64,000 bases of DNA from Hoeflea phototrophica DFL-43. Its GTDB lineage: Bacteria; Pseudomonadota; Alphaproteobacteria; Rhizobiales; Rhizobiaceae. The stretch is taken from the NCBI RefSeq assembly GCF_000154705.2, contig NZ_CM002917.1, positions 3,917,853-3,981,852 of the forward strand. Reading direction: 5' to 3'. Below the pieces are notes generated by a model. It saw only the letters and a list, made by a program, of their open reading frames with translations. It was not told where the DNA came from and ran no database searches. Shown here in pieces: positions 7,643 through 17,159 of the stretch (its first letter is position 1; each line of letters starts with the position of its first letter). A program made the position numbers and the translations under genes.

Positions 7643-8724
7643 AACCTTTGAACGGAACTGCCAAACAAGCGCTGGCGCTTGGACCAAAAATCTTGCCCGC
7701 ACTTGTCCTTGGACTTGTTCTTGCAACAACCGTCGCTCACGCACAATCCTCGCTCGGCATCGGCGCGGCGGAACCCTCAATCGCGCCGGTAGGCATTGGC
7801 GGCGGCCTGATCCAGTGGGTCAATCAGCAACAGCAGGATTTCTATCGCGCACTTACCGGAACGCTCAAGGCCATGCGCGAGGATCCTTGGCAAATGTGGG
7901 GACTGGTCAGCCTTTCTTTCCTCTACGGCGTGTTTCATGCTGCGGGGCCAGGTCACGGCAAGGCGGTGATATCATCCTACATGATCGCCAATGAGGTCGC
8001 ACTCAGACGCGGAGTGTTGCTGTCATTCCTGTCGTCCTTTATGCAGGCAGTCACCGCGATTGTCGTGGTGACGATTGCCTATTATCTGCTGCGCGGCGCG
8101 GCGATAACCCTGACCCAGGCAACCCACGCTCTTGAGATCGCCAGCTACGGGCTGATCGCAGCCTTCGGCTTCTGGCTTCTCAGCCGCAAACTTCTGTCCT
8201 TGCGCAGCACAAGCCCCATTGCCCTCGCTGAAGCGGGCCATGCCCACCAACAGCACGCCCACCATCACGATCACGACCATGATCACGGGCACGGGCACGG
8301 GCAAGAACATGGCCATCATGATCATCACCATACCCATGCGGACGGAGAAGTCTGCTCAACCTGCGGGCACGCTCATATGCCCGATCCGAAGCTGCTTGCC
8401 GGAAAAAAGCTGGGCATGCGCGAAGCCTGGAGCGCGGTGATCGCCGTGGGCTTGCGCCCCTGCTCCGGCGCTCTGATTGTGTTGACCTTCTCAATGCTCA
8501 ACGGGCTCTGGTTGGCGGGTGTTGCCTCGGCCTTCGCCATGGCCATCGGAACGGCGATCACCGTTTCAGCGCTTGCCACCCTCGCAGTCACCGCCAAGGG
8601 CGCCGCTGTCCGCTTCGCTGGCGCCTCGATGGGCAACCGTGTTGGCACCACGATCGAGATCGTCGGCGCCGCCCTTGTGATGGGCCTCGGTCTCATTCTG
8701 CTCGCAGCTTCATTGCAGAGCTGA
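7639..8724 (+). CDS. NicO-family nickel/cobalt exporter with histidine-rich loop
   Basis: A 361-residue inner-membrane protein. I use the ATG at 7639, which overlaps the DUF1007 stop, rather than the one at 7633. It has an N-terminal hydrophobic segment ending AHA (signal-like), a first block of helices containing the family motif HAAGPGHGKAV, a cytoplasmic loop packed with histidines (about residues 198-235, with HHHDHDHDHGHGHG), a CSTCGHAH motif, and a second block with GLRPCSGALIVL. This is the NicO/RcnA architecture. It exports Ni2+ or Co2+; the loop would bind the metal. Expression is probably metal-dependent, but no regulator gene is adjacent. Confidence 0.92.
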   Translation: MKPLNGTAKQALALGPKILPALVLGLVLATTVAHAQSSLGIGAAEPSIAPVGIGGGLIQWVNQQQQDFYRALTGTLKAMREDPWQMWGLVSLSFLYGVFHAAGPGHGKAVISSYMIANEVALRRGVLLSFLSSFMQAVTAIVVVTIAYYLLRGAAITLTQATHALEIASYGLIAAFGFWLLSRKLLSLRSTSPIALAEAGHAHQQHAHHHDHDHDHGHGHGQEHGHHDHHHTHADGEVCSTCGHAHMPDPKLLAGKKLGMREAWSAVIAVGLRPCSGALIVLTFSMLNGLWLAGVASAFAMAIGTAITVSALATLAVTAKGAAVRFAGASMGNRVGTTIEIVGAALVMGLGLILLAASLQS

Positions 8725-8733
8725 GGGGCTCGC

Positions 8734-8958
8734 CTATTCAGGCGTATCCGAATCTCTGTTCTGACGCTTGCCTCTGAGCCAGAACACCGCAAAGAACGCC
8801 AGAACGAATGCAATCGCCACCGCATAGGACAACCACGGTGAGATCTCAGACAACGACATGATCATTGCTGGCATGTAGTAGAAGATCAGTCCGGTGCTCC
8901 CGAGAATGACTGCTGCCGCAATCGCAGCGGATTTGTTGGATGAACTTTTCTCGCTCAC
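8734..8958 (-). CDS. Small two-helix membrane protein, unknown
   Basis: A 74-residue protein with two hydrophobic helices (AAIAAAVILGSTGLIFYYMP and YAVAIAFVLAFFAVFWLRG) and a charged C-terminus. The start overlaps the stop of the upstream SDR gene by ATGA, so the two are cotranscribed. It is convergent with nicO. I do not recognise a family. The overlap and the coherent helices support it as a real gene. Confidence 0.65.
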   Translation of the reverse strand: MSEKSSSNKSAAIAAAVILGSTGLIFYYMPAMIMSLSEISPWLSYAVAIAFVLAFFAVFWLRGKRQNRDSDTPE

Positions 8959-9716
8959 AGCGACCAGCCTCCATCAATTGTGACAGCCATGCCGGTGGAA
9001 AACGCACTCTCATCCGATCCCAGATACACCGCCAGTGCGGCAATCTCTTCAGGCGTTCCGATCCGGCCCATGGGCTGGCGCGACACGAACTGCGCCTTTG
9101 CAGCCTCCGCCCCGCCGGGCATGGTCGCACCGAGTTCGGAAACGCGATCTTCCCAGGATGGCGAGTGAACCGTTCCAGGACAAATCGCGTTGGCGCGTAT
9201 GCCCTTTGAAATGAAATCCAGCGCCACAGCCTTCGTCAGACCAATCACCGCCGCCTTGGTGGTCGCGTACACATAGCGGTTGGGAGCGGCCTTGATCGAG
9301 GAAGCCACCGACGACAGATTGACGATCGATCCTGAGCCGTCACCTTTCTCGGCTCTGGCCATCATTCCGGGAAGGAACGCGCGGATGGTACGGTCGATCG
9401 ATTTCACATTCAGGTCCCAGGAGAAATCCATGTCGGCTTCGCCCGCATCGAGCACGGTGCCATGGTGCACAAAACCCGCCACATTGACCAGGATGTCGAT
9501 GTCGCCGATGCGCTTTGCATAGGCCTCCACCGCTTCCGTGGACATCACATCGAGACTGGCAACGTCATGTGCATTCAGGCCGTCCAGCTTTGCCTTGTCG
9601 AGGTCACTGGCATAGACGGTCGCCCCCTCCGCCACATAGGTTTCAGCGATCGCGCGCCCGATCCCCTGCCCCGCGGCAGTCACCACCGCAATCTTGCCCT
9701 CAAGACGTCCCGTCAT
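8955..9716 (-). CDS. SDR-family NAD(P)-dependent oxidoreductase
   Basis: A 253-residue classical short-chain dehydrogenase. The cofactor motif is TAAGQGIG (residues 13-20). ASDLD after the second strand ends in Asp and suggests NAD(H). NVAG, the catalytic Ser in NLSSVAS and YATTK (Tyr and Lys) follow, and the C-terminus has GRIGTPEEIA and TGMAVTIDGG. The overall pattern resembles the DHRS6/BDH2 group (3-hydroxybutyrate or 2-keto-3-deoxy-sugar-acid dehydrogenases), but substrate calls within SDRs are weak. It is followed by a small membrane protein with ATGA overlap. Confidence 0.9.
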   Translation of the reverse strand: MTGRLEGKIAVVTAAGQGIGRAIAETYVAEGATVYASDLDKAKLDGLNAHDVASLDVMSTEAVEAYAKRIGDIDILVNVAGFVHHGTVLDAGEADMDFSWDLNVKSIDRTIRAFLPGMMARAEKGDGSGSIVNLSSVASSIKAAPNRYVYATTKAAVIGLTKAVALDFISKGIRANAICPGTVHSPSWEDRVSELGATMPGGAEAAKAQFVSRQPMGRIGTPEEIAALAVYLGSDESAFSTGMAVTIDGGWSL

Positions 9717-9741
9717 TTCTCACTCCCGTAAACTTCCAACA

Positions 9742-10191
9742 TCAATCCATTGTACTGGCCGACATGTGTAGCACCATCCGATGCTCTTGAGCCTCTTCAA
9801 AATCAACCAGAAACCCTATTTTTTTGTACCAACCAACGGCAGGGTTACGGCTGTTTGTAATCAGTGCGATCCTGCCCAGTCCAAGCGCACGCGCACGATC
9901 AAAGGCTGCGTCCATCAACATCCGCCCCAGACCGGACCCGGAGCTGTTCGGATTGGTCGCAATGGACTCGAGAAACAATTCCTTTTCAAGCAGGCGCAGG
10001 ATCAGAACGCCATCAAGCTTTGACCCGTTTCTGTAGAGCCAAACCTCGCACTCCTGCAGAATCGCGCCATAATCCCATTCGAGCGGAATGGCCGGCGCAC
10101 CAATCACAGCTTCAGTCCGCGCATAGGCCGCTTTCTGAAACATCTCAACACGTTCACGATCTCCGGGAACAGCGCGCGTCAGCTGTGTCAT
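9742..10191 (-). CDS. GNAT-family N-acetyltransferase
   Basis: A 149-residue acetyltransferase. The strand LFLESIATNPNSSGSGLGRMLMDAAFDRARALG contains the acetyl-CoA loop (GSGLGRML), followed by RIALITNSRNPAVGWYKKIGF, the usual C-terminal N..A..WY...GF signature. The start at 10191 (MTQLTRAVPG) overlaps the stop of the neighbouring GNAT gene by ATGA; a longer in-frame extension lies inside that gene and is rejected. The substrate is unknown. The two GNAT genes form a pair on the minus strand. Confidence 0.87.
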   Translation of the reverse strand: MTQLTRAVPGDRERVEMFQKAAYARTEAVIGAPAIPLEWDYGAILQECEVWLYRNGSKLDGVLILRLLEKELFLESIATNPNSSGSGLGRMLMDAAFDRARALGLGRIALITNSRNPAVGWYKKIGFLVDFEEAQEHRMVLHMSASTMD

Positions 10192-10868
10192 CCGGCACGA
10201 CTCCGCAAATCTTCCAAGCGGCACTTCTGGCGCCCGTCCGATGCGAAATTCGAGGGATCGAGCCAAGCCTCGAACGCCGCCTTGATCACTGGCCATTCGC
10301 CGTCAATCATCGAAAACCATGCCGTGTCGCGGTTCATGCCTTTGGCGACAATATGCTGCCGGAAGACCCCTTCGAAGGTGAACCCCAGCCGCTTTGCCGC
10401 CATCTTCGAGGGTTCGTTGAGATTATGGCATTTCCATTCATAACGCCGGTAGTCGAGATCCTCGAAAACATGCCGCGCCATGAGATAATGTGCTTCGGTC
10501 GACATCGGCGTGCGCGCCATGGCAGCACCATGGGCGACCGACCCAACCTCGACGACGCCATTGGCTGGATCAGGGCGCATGTAGGATGCCATGCCGACCA
10601 CATCGCCGCTCACACGGCCGCGGAAGATGCAGGTAACCCAGCCCAGCTCCCTAGCAGACTTCTCGAGCCAGTCGCTGAGTTCATGCGCATGGGTATAGGG
10701 CCCGTTCGGAAAGTACCTGATCAGGTCACTGACGGCTTCGCCGCCAAGGGCGGTCCACAGCGTTTCCTGATGGGCATGACGCTGGAACGGTTCGATCATT
10801 ACATAGCGGCCGGTCGCAGAAATAGCCCGCGGTGCCGCGCGGGGGGTCCACTTGGTTAAATCGCGCAT
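10188..10868 (-). CDS. RimJ/RimL-type GNAT N-acetyltransferase
   Basis: A 226-residue protein of the RimJ/RimL branch: GRYVMIEPFQRHAHQETLW at the N-terminus (about residues 18-36), VGMASYMRPDPANGVVEVGSV, then RTPMSTEAHYLMARHVFEDLDYRRYEWKC and NEPSKMAAKRLGFTFEGVFRQH, the typical N.PS...A..LGF..EG motif. Related proteins acetylate protein N-termini or small amines. The start at 10868 is chosen because translation upstream of it runs antisense into the aminotransferase gene. The pair of GNAT genes overlaps by ATGA. Confidence 0.88.
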   Translation of the reverse strand: MRDLTKWTPRAAPRAISATGRYVMIEPFQRHAHQETLWTALGGEAVSDLIRYFPNGPYTHAHELSDWLEKSARELGWVTCIFRGRVSGDVVGMASYMRPDPANGVVEVGSVAHGAAMARTPMSTEAHYLMARHVFEDLDYRRYEWKCHNLNEPSKMAAKRLGFTFEGVFRQHIVAKGMNRDTAWFSMIDGEWPVIKAAFEAWLDPSNFASDGRQKCRLEDLRSRAG

Positions 10869-10952
10869 GAAAAGAGCCTGAATTGAATTTCGCGCCCGGA
10901 TAGGACATGACTTGGAGCCACAACACAACCACCCGGACAGGAAAAAGCAACC

Positions 10953-12131
10953 ATGATAGAGCCCGTCGCAGCCTTCGATCGGATCGGAGAAGAAAACGCC
11001 TTCGCTGTTCTCGCGCGCGCCACCGTGCTTGCCGGCGAAGGCCGCGACATTATCAATCTGGGCATTGGCCAGCCGGACTTCAAAACACCAGCACATATCG
11101 TCGAAGCCGCCATCAAGGCGCTGCGCGACGGCCACCACGGCTATACCCCGGCAGCGGGCTTGCTTGAGACCCGCGAAGCCGTCTGCCGCCGGACGTCGAC
11201 CATGACCGGCATGGAAGTCTCGCCGGAGAACATCATGATCATGCCTGGTGGGAAGCCGACCATGTATGCCGCGATCAGGATGCTCGGCGAAGCCGGTGTT
11301 GATATTCTTTATCCCGATCCCGGATTTCCGATCTACCGCTCGATGATCGAGCATGTCGGGGCGCGACCGGTTCCGGTGCCGATGCGTGAGGAAAACGGCT
11401 TCGCCTTCTCGGCCGAAGAGACGCTGTCCTTGATCACACCGCAAACCCGGCTGCTGATCCTCAATTCGCCTGCCAACCCGACCGGCGGCGTGACGCCCAA
11501 GGCCGAAATCGACAAGCTGGTGGCGGGACTGGCGGCACACCCGCACGTCGCAATCATGTCCGACGAGATCTACGATGTCATGACCTATGACGGCGAGCGG
11601 CACACCTCACTGCTAAGCTATCCTGAAATTCGCGATCGGCTGATCGTACTCAACGGCTGGTCCAAAACCTGGGCGATGACCGGCTGGCGAATGGGCTGGT
11701 CGATCTGGCCCGACAGCCTGATCAGCTATGTGCGCAAGCTGGCAGTCAACTGCTGGTCCTGCGTCAACGCGCCGTCTCAGCTTGCCGGCATCGCCGCGAT
11801 TGATGGACCGCAGGATGCTGTTGCAGACATGCTCACAGCCTTTGATCGCCGCCGCACCCTTGTCACCGATCTGCTCAATGGCTTGCCGGGCGTGTCCTGC
11901 GTGTTGCCCAAGGGCGCGTTCTATGCGTTCCCCAATATCTCCAAGACCGGCTGGAAAGCCAAGCCGCTCGCCAGCGCACTGCTGGAGCAAGCAGGAGTGG
12001 CTCTGATTGGTGGACCGGATTTCGGCGTACTGGGCGAAGGCTATATCCGCGTCTCATGCGCCAATTCCGATGACAACATCGAAAAGGCAGTCATACGGAT
12101 CGGTGAGTTTCTGAAGGACGCCAAACCCTGA
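10953..12131 (+). CDS. Class I/II PLP aminotransferase
   Basis: A 392-residue fold-I aminotransferase of the aspartate aminotransferase superfamily. Motifs: INLGIGQPDFKTP near residue 34, the Y-T-P-A-A-G-L segment, NSPANPTGG (binding the PLP ring), SDEIYD (Asp to the pyridine nitrogen) and SKTWAMTGWRMGW, with the Schiff-base Lys near residue 235. C-terminal YIRVSCANS holds the carboxylate-binding Arg. Substrates could be aspartate, alanine or aromatic amino acids; this is not decided. It is divergent from the GNAT pair and ends with a strong terminator. Confidence 0.9.
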   Translation: MIEPVAAFDRIGEENAFAVLARATVLAGEGRDIINLGIGQPDFKTPAHIVEAAIKALRDGHHGYTPAAGLLETREAVCRRTSTMTGMEVSPENIMIMPGGKPTMYAAIRMLGEAGVDILYPDPGFPIYRSMIEHVGARPVPVPMREENGFAFSAEETLSLITPQTRLLILNSPANPTGGVTPKAEIDKLVAGLAAHPHVAIMSDEIYDVMTYDGERHTSLLSYPEIRDRLIVLNGWSKTWAMTGWRMGWSIWPDSLISYVRKLAVNCWSCVNAPSQLAGIAAIDGPQDAVADMLTAFDRRRTLVTDLLNGLPGVSCVLPKGAFYAFPNISKTGWKAKPLASALLEQAGVALIGGPDFGVLGEGYIRVSCANSDDNIEKAVIRIGEFLKDAKP

Positions 12132-12155
12132 AAAACCGGGAGCCCTGAAACGAAC

Positions 12156-12179
12156 AAGGGCGGCTTTCGCCGCCCTTTT
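12156..12179 (+). terminator. Intrinsic terminator of the aminotransferase gene
   Basis: AAGGGCGGC (12156-12164) and GCCGCCCTT (12169-12177) form a 9-bp GC-rich stem with loop TTTC, followed by T residues. Confidence 0.92.
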
Positions 12180-12180
12180 A

Positions 12181-12528
12181 CGCCATGCCGTTCTTGGGAG
12201 GAGTGAAGAGGCATGTCAGCATTCCAAAATGAACCTGATTTATTAACAGCACCTTAAAATGATGTAACCGACTCTCACCGGTAAGTTCAAACAGGCACGA
12301 TACCAAGAATTGTTTGTTGCATAACTGGCCGGAGATACGCCTGAACAACAATTCAGTCACGAACTATCCCAGCAAAAACAGATGAAAACGCTTCTCTTGA
12401 GCCAAAGAAATAACACGCGCGATGATCACAAGCATGAGAAACCGGAACCGGAAATAAATACGAACGGCAACGACCATGAGGACGCCAGCTCACCGTACCA
12501 ATGATCTATTTTGCCGGATGGCCAGATC
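12181..12528. other. Intergenic stretch without recognisable gene
   Basis: About 350 bases, visibly more AT-rich than the surroundings, lie between a terminator and the stop of the convergent LysE-type gene. A 60-codon frame on the minus strand has no ribosome site or recognisable features. I see no RNA gene, repeat or remnant. Confidence 0.5.
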
Positions 12529-13158
12529 TCAACCAAGACGCGCCGTTAGCAACTTCAGTCCGGCAAATCCGAATGCCATCGCGAAGGCCGCCTCGAACCA
12601 GCGGCTGAGGCGAACATAAGCGCCAACAACACGCGGGTTGGAAAAAAGCAGCGCATAGAAGCCAAAAACAACAACACTCTGCAGACCGACAACCAGCACC
12701 ACGGAAGCCACTTCCCCGGGAGACGCGGTGGCTGGAACACCAACAGAATAGAGTGCGCCAAAAAACAGGATCGCCTTGGGATTGGTCAGATGCATCGCCA
12801 GACCCTTGCCATAGGCACGACCAAGACTCTGGGCGGAAACCGATCGAAAAATAGTCTTGCCGGGTACCATAGCACGGCGCGCACTTTTGAAGGCGAGAAA
12901 CAGAAGATACCCGGCTCCGAGATAACGCAAGATCTCGAAAACCCAGGCATTCGCCAGCATCAGGGCGCTGAGCCCAAGCGCCGCCGCAATCGACCAGAGC
13001 CAGGATCCCGATGTGATTCCCGCCACCAGCGCAAGCGCAGGCACCCGTCCTTGCGCCATCGCCGTCCCGGCAATTGCCAGTGTCGATGGCCCCGGGCTTG
13101 CCGTTGCCAGCAAGGCAGCTGTCAGGATCAGGGGATAGTTGATCTGGTCAATCATCAT
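12529..13158 (-). CDS. LysE/RhtB-family amino-acid exporter
   Basis: A 209-residue inner-membrane protein with about six hydrophobic helices. The family signature is at the N-terminus: LLATASPGPSTLAIAGTAMAQGR (PGP) and GITSGSWLWSIAAALGLSALM. The later HLTNPKAILFFGALY is the second LysE landmark. Members export lysine, arginine, threonine or homoserine lactone; specificity is not predictable. Two adjacent ATGs (13158 and 13155) are possible starts and neither has a strong ribosome site. Confidence 0.9.
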   Translation of the reverse strand: MMIDQINYPLILTAALLATASPGPSTLAIAGTAMAQGRVPALALVAGITSGSWLWSIAAALGLSALMLANAWVFEILRYLGAGYLLFLAFKSARRAMVPGKTIFRSVSAQSLGRAYGKGLAMHLTNPKAILFFGALYSVGVPATASPGEVASVVLVVGLQSVVVFGFYALLFSNPRVVGAYVRLSRWFEAAFAMAFGFAGLKLLTARLG

Positions 13159-13312
13159 GCGGCCAGCATGTCATCAGGCCCACTGTCGCACAACGGGCTG
13201 ACGCATGACATTTTCTGACAAGAGTTATCAGCAACACGAATGAATTTCACGCTGCCGCTCCCTAAAAAGCAGGCCTTAAAGCTGTGTCAGAAAAGACCGG
13301 TCGGGCAGAGGC

Positions 13313-14011
13313 TCAGCCCTTGGCCGCCGCCACTGTGGCGTCGATATGATCGACCAGCGGATCAGCAAGGCCAAGCCGCCCGGCCAGCAGATCGAGAAAA
13401 CCACGCTCTGCACGGGTATCGGGATCGATCGCGAGCCGCGCAGCGGTAAACATCTCCACCTTCTGCACCTCGGTCACCGCAGAGGCGACAATGGCATCCA
13501 TATCGACCGGCTGGTTGAGCTCTCTATCGAGGAACGCCACGGCATCATTGCCAAGGCCCGACAGTTCGAGCTTGTCATGGATGCGGGCACGCTCGGCATC
13601 ATCGACATGGCCGTCGGCGCGCGCCGCCGCGATCATCACCCGTACCAGAGAGAGCGCAAAATCAGCGTCGACGGCAGCAGGTTCCGCAGAAAAGTCAGAT
13701 TCTGCCGGAGGAGCGATAAGATCAGGCTGTCCGCCCTGTGCCGCCTCAACCGGAGCCTTGCCTGCCTGGTAGTTCTTCCAGGCCTGATAGCCGAGTCCGG
13801 CGATGGCCGCCATGCCACCAATCTTGAGCGCTGATCCGCCAAGCGACCGGCCGGTCTTGGTCCCCAGGAGCACCGCGACAAGGGCACCGCTGGCAAGCGG
13901 ATTGTCTTTGGCCAACTGGCCAACCTGGCTCGCCTTTTCGCGCACGCTGCCTTGTGTGCCGGGCACATTGGAACCAAGAAATTGGTCAAGCAGGGTTTTT
14001 GGATCGAACAT
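13313..14011 (-). CDS. DUF533 (TerB-like) protein
   Basis: A 232-residue protein. The N-terminal part, MFDPKTLLDQFLGS then a Gly/Ala-rich hydrophobic patch (SGALVAVLLGTKTGRSLGGSALKIGGMAAIAGLGYQAW split around residues 46-84), is the DUF533 pattern. The C-terminal 110 residues form a TerB-like helical bundle with MIAAARADGHVDDAERARI. The start at 14011 has GAGGAG eight bases upstream; the ATG at 14029 does not. DUF533 proteins are common in proteobacteria and are probably membrane-associated, with no proven function. Confidence 0.85.
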   Translation of the reverse strand: MFDPKTLLDQFLGSNVPGTQGSVREKASQVGQLAKDNPLASGALVAVLLGTKTGRSLGGSALKIGGMAAIAGLGYQAWKNYQAGKAPVEAAQGGQPDLIAPPAESDFSAEPAAVDADFALSLVRVMIAAARADGHVDDAERARIHDKLELSGLGNDAVAFLDRELNQPVDMDAIVASAVTEVQKVEMFTAARLAIDPDTRAERGFLDLLAGRLGLADPLVDHIDATVAAAKG

Positions 14012-14156
14012 CAGGTAGCTCCTCGTCACATTGATTGTGCGGGTAGCTCACCCGCTTTCAATCCAGATAGGAACGCAGCCGTCCGCTTTCAAATGACTTC
14101 GCGTCGGCAACTGCCAAAATATGGCAGCTCCGATACAAGGCAAGCAGAGAGCCTTC

Positions 14157-14795
14157 TCAGCCTGCCAGCAGACAGGCTTCGGCGGCCAGACGGGTAATCC
14201 CGTCCCAGTCGCCGGCTTCAACCAGAGCGGCAGGTGCCACCCATGAACCGCCCACGCAGATGACATTCGGCAACGACAGATAGTCCCGCGCATTTGCAGG
14301 CGTGATGCCGCCGGTGGGGCAGAACTGCATCCCAGCCAGAGGTGAGGACAGGGACTTGAGGTAAGCCGCACCTCCAGCCTGTTCGGCCGGGAAGAATTTG
14401 AGAACCTGATAGCCCTCTTCGCGAAGCGACATCACCTCACTCGCCGTCGCAGCGCCCGGCAGCAGCGGCACCGGCGATTTGCGCGCCACATCCAGAAGTT
14501 CGATCGTCGTGCCAGGCGAGACGATGAACTGAGACCCGGCATCCACCGCCTCTTGATACTGGCGGGCATTGAGAATGGTTCCAGCACCGGGAATCGCGCC
14601 GTCGACCTCATTGGCCACGGCGCGGATCGCCTCAAGCGCCGCCGGTGTCCGCAACGTGATCTCGATGGCCTTGAGACCACCCGCCACCAGCGCACGCGCC
14701 AGAGGCACAGCGCTTGCGACATCCTGAATGACGAGCACCGGCACCACCGGCTGCTGTTTCAAAATTGAAATGAGGACTTGGGTTTTGTCACCCAT
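14157..14795 (-). CDS. eda: 2-dehydro-3-deoxy-phosphogluconate aldolase (KDPG/KHG aldolase)
   Basis: A 212-residue class I aldolase that splits KDPG into pyruvate and glyceraldehyde 3-phosphate in the Entner-Doudoroff pathway; family members also act on 4-hydroxy-2-oxoglutarate. Landmarks: VVPVLVIQD, the catalytic Glu in [34 protein letters not shown], the Schiff-base lysine in [10 protein letters not shown], then [11 protein letters not shown] and [17 protein letters not shown] precedes the ATG. It is divergent from trhO. No edd or other Entner-Doudoroff gene is in the window. Confidence 0.93.
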   Translation of the reverse strand: MGDKTQVLISILKQQPVVPVLVIQDVASAVPLARALVAGGLKAIEITLRTPAALEAIRAVANEVDGAIPGAGTILNARQYQEAVDAGSQFIVSPGTTIELLDVARKSPVPLLPGAATASEVMSLREEGYQVLKFFPAEQAGGAAYLKSLSSPLAGMQFCPTGGITPANARDYLSLPNVICVGGSWVAPAALVEAGDWDGITRLAAEACLLAG

Positions 14796-14939
14796 GACGC
14801 TGGTCCTTTCGCATCAAAAATTGGTGCATCCGCATAGCCTTTCGACGCATGCTTGTCCACGTTTCATGACCACCACAGGCTTCATACTCCCCGTCAAAGA
14901 CAATTGCCTGTGCAAAGAGGACGCGCTATTGCGGCAGAC

Positions 14940-15890
14940 ATGACAACCAACACAAACATTGCTGACAGGACACCCGCGACCAATCAACCAGTCGTCGTCG
15001 CAGCACTCTATCACTTCGCCCGGCTCGAAGAGCATGAAGCGCTTCAGGCGCCACTTGCAAAGCTGTGCTGCACATCAGGTGTCCGCGGAACGCTATTGCT
15101 TGCCCACGAAGGCGTCAACGGCACCATCGCCGGCTCACGCAAGGCGATAGACGCGGTGCTTGCGCATCTGCGGGCAATTCCCGGGCTTTCCGCGCTTGAG
15201 CACAAGGAAAGCAGCGCCCACAGGATGCCTTTCCGCCGCATGAAGGTGCGGCTCAAGCAAGAAATCGTCACCATGGGCGTTCCCGACATCGACCCGCTTG
15301 AGGATGTCGGTGCCTATGTCGATCCGAAGGACTGGAACGCATTGATTTCAGACCCGGAAACCGTCGTGATCGACACCCGAAACGACTATGAGGTGGGGAT
15401 CGGCACATTCAAGGGTGCGGTCAATCCGGAAACCAGCACATTCCGGCAATTCCCCGAATGGGTCGAAACCGCAGGGCTTGATGACAAGACAAAACCCATC
15501 GCCATGTTCTGCACTGGCGGCATCCGTTGCGAAAAGGCGACCGCTTTCATGCGCGCCCAGGGTTTCGAGAATGTCTACCATTTGAAGGGCGGCATTCTCA
15601 AATATCTCGAAGAAGTGGATGAGCGCGAGAGCCTTTGGGAAGGCTCATGCTTTGTCTTCGACGAACGCGTCGCTGTCACCCATGGACTGCGCGAGAGTGA
15701 TGAGATCCTCTGCCGCGCCTGCCGCAATCCGGTGACGCCCGAAGAACAAGCCTCGCCGCTGTTTGAAGAAGGCGCATCCTGTCCGCATTGCTATCACACG
15801 CGCAGCGACAAAGACCGTGAACGCTTCCGCGCACGCCACCGTCAGATGCTCGCAGCAAGAGCGGCTGACGCCGCAAACGGAGAGACATGA
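14940..15890 (+). CDS. trhO: tRNA uridine(34) hydroxylase, rhodanese family
   Basis: A 316-residue protein of the YceA/TrhO family, which hydroxylates U34 of some tRNAs using oxygen on the way to 5-methoxyuridine type modifications. It has an N-terminal acylphosphatase-like domain ([33 protein letters not shown]), a rhodanese domain ([22 protein letters not shown]) and the catalytic loop [11 protein letters not shown] with the active cysteine. A C-terminal zinc-type region contains ILCRACRNP and CPHCYHTR. I use the ATG at 14940; an open frame extends upstream without family similarity. Its stop overlaps the start of the downstream oxidoreductase by ATGA. Confidence 0.93.
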   Translation: MTTNTNIADRTPATNQPVVVAALYHFARLEEHEALQAPLAKLCCTSGVRGTLLLAHEGVNGTIAGSRKAIDAVLAHLRAIPGLSALEHKESSAHRMPFRRMKVRLKQEIVTMGVPDIDPLEDVGAYVDPKDWNALISDPETVVIDTRNDYEVGIGTFKGAVNPETSTFRQFPEWVETAGLDDKTKPIAMFCTGGIRCEKATAFMRAQGFENVYHLKGGILKYLEEVDERESLWEGSCFVFDERVAVTHGLRESDEILCRACRNPVTPEEQASPLFEEGASCPHCYHTRSDKDRERFRARHRQMLAARAADAANGET

Positions 15891-17137
15891 GCGCGCCCCG
15901 TCAGAGCATTGCCATTGTCGGCGCAGGCATTGTCGGCATCGCAACCGCTGCGCTTTTGAGCGAGGTCGGGCACACCGTGACCGTGATTGACCGGACCGGA
16001 ATTGCCGAGGAGACCAGCAGGGGCAATGCCGCGGCTCTCGCTTTTTCGGACATCATGCCACTGGCATCGCCCAAGACCATGCTCAAGGCACCCAAATGGC
16101 TGCTTGACCCGCTCGGACCACTATCCATTCGCCCCTCTTACCTGCCGCAGCTTGCACCCTGGCTATGGCAATTCTGCAAGGCCAGCCTTCCGTCCCGTTT
16201 TGAAGCTTCGGTCACGACCCAGAGTGATCTGATGCGGCTCGCCGAGAAAGAGATGATGGCCCTGGTCGACCGCGCCGGGATGGGCGGACGGATCCGCCAT
16301 GACGGCTCACTGGAACTCTATGAGTCAGAGGCCCAGTTCCGGGCGAGTACAAGCGGCTGGAAGCGCCGCGCGGATGCCGGCATCGCATTCGAGCATGTGC
16401 GCGGACAACGACTTGAGGAACTGCAGCCGGGTCTGTCACCGCGTTTTGTTGCCGGAACTTTCGTGCCTGTGTGGAAGACAGTCTCCGAACCGCAGGCCTT
16501 TGCCAAGGCGCTCTGGACCCATGCGGAACGCAACGGCGCAACCTTCGAAAAGGCCCAGGTGATAGCGCTGGAACACAACGGCACGAGGCCGTCTCTGCGC
16601 CTCGCCAACGGTTCGTCAAGGGAGGCAGACAGGGTCGTCATTTGCGCCGGAGCCTGGTCAACGCGTCTGCTCAGGACATTCACCAAACTGCGGATTCCGC
16701 TCGAAACCGAGCGCGGCTACAACACCACCCTTCCTCAGGGCGCTTTCGATGTGAAACGACAGCTGATTTTCGGCAGTCATGGCTTCGTCATCACACCACT
16801 CGAAACCGGCGTCAGGGTCGGCGGCGCGGTGGAATTTGCCGGGCTTGATTTGCTCCCTAACTACGCCCGGTCAAAAGCGATGCTGGACAAGGCAGCGGAT
16901 TTCCTTCCGGGTCTGAAAACCGGCGGCGGCACCGAATGGATGGGCTACCGCCCCTCGCTGCCTGATACGCTGCCCGTGATCGGCGCCCTGCCTGAACACC
17001 CGTCTGTTCTGCTCGGGTTCGGCAATGGCCATCTCGGGCTCACCCAGTCGGCTGCCATGGGCAGATTGATCGCAGATCTGGTTGACGGCCACACCCCCAG
17101 CATTGACATTGCGGCCTGCCGGCCCGACCGTTTCTGA
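15887..17137 (+). CDS. FAD-dependent D-amino-acid dehydrogenase (DadA-like), possibly D-hydroxyproline dehydrogenase
   Basis: A 416-residue flavoprotein with an N-terminal dinucleotide fold ([17 protein letters not shown]), [21 protein letters not shown], and the C-terminal DAO signature [22 protein letters not shown], which contacts FAD. This is the DadA branch of the DAO family, which passes electrons from D-amino acids to the respiratory chain. The next gene, 22 bases downstream, is a 4-hydroxyproline epimerase making cis-4-hydroxy-D-proline, so that compound is a likely substrate. This step is inferred from context. Known hydroxyproline clusters also carry a deaminase and a dehydrogenase (HypD, HypH), which are absent here. 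Confidence 0.85.
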   Translation: MSAPRQSIAIVGAGIVGIATAALLSEVGHTVTVIDRTGIAEETSRGNAAALAFSDIMPLASPKTMLKAPKWLLDPLGPLSIRPSYLPQLAPWLWQFCKASLPSRFEASVTTQSDLMRLAEKEMMALVDRAGMGGRIRHDGSLELYESEAQFRASTSGWKRRADAGIAFEHVRGQRLEELQPGLSPRFVAGTFVPVWKTVSEPQAFAKALWTHAERNGATFEKAQVIALEHNGTRPSLRLANGSSREADRVVICAGAWSTRLLRTFTKLRIPLETERGYNTTLPQGAFDVKRQLIFGSHGFVITPLETGVRVGGAVEFAGLDLLPNYARSKAMLDKAADFLPGLKTGGGTEWMGYRPSLPDTLPVIGALPEHPSVLLGFGNGHLGLTQSAAMGRLIADLVDGHTPSIDIAACRPDRF

Positions 17138-17159
17138 TCGATCCGCTCCGGAGCATCCA

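Noticed and set aside
8243..8350. Repetitive His/Asp/Gly codon stretch that could be read as a DNA repeat
   Set aside because: It is the metal-binding loop of the NicO exporter, as in other members of the family, and has no regular repeat unit.
10869..11603. Long minus-strand extension of the GNAT gene at 10188, total 471 codons
   Set aside because: The extension is antisense to the well-supported aminotransferase gene; only the part up to 10868 has GNAT features.
12178..12360. 60-codon minus-strand frame in the AT-rich gap after the aminotransferase
   Set aside because: It overlaps the terminator, has no ribosome site and no recognisable features.
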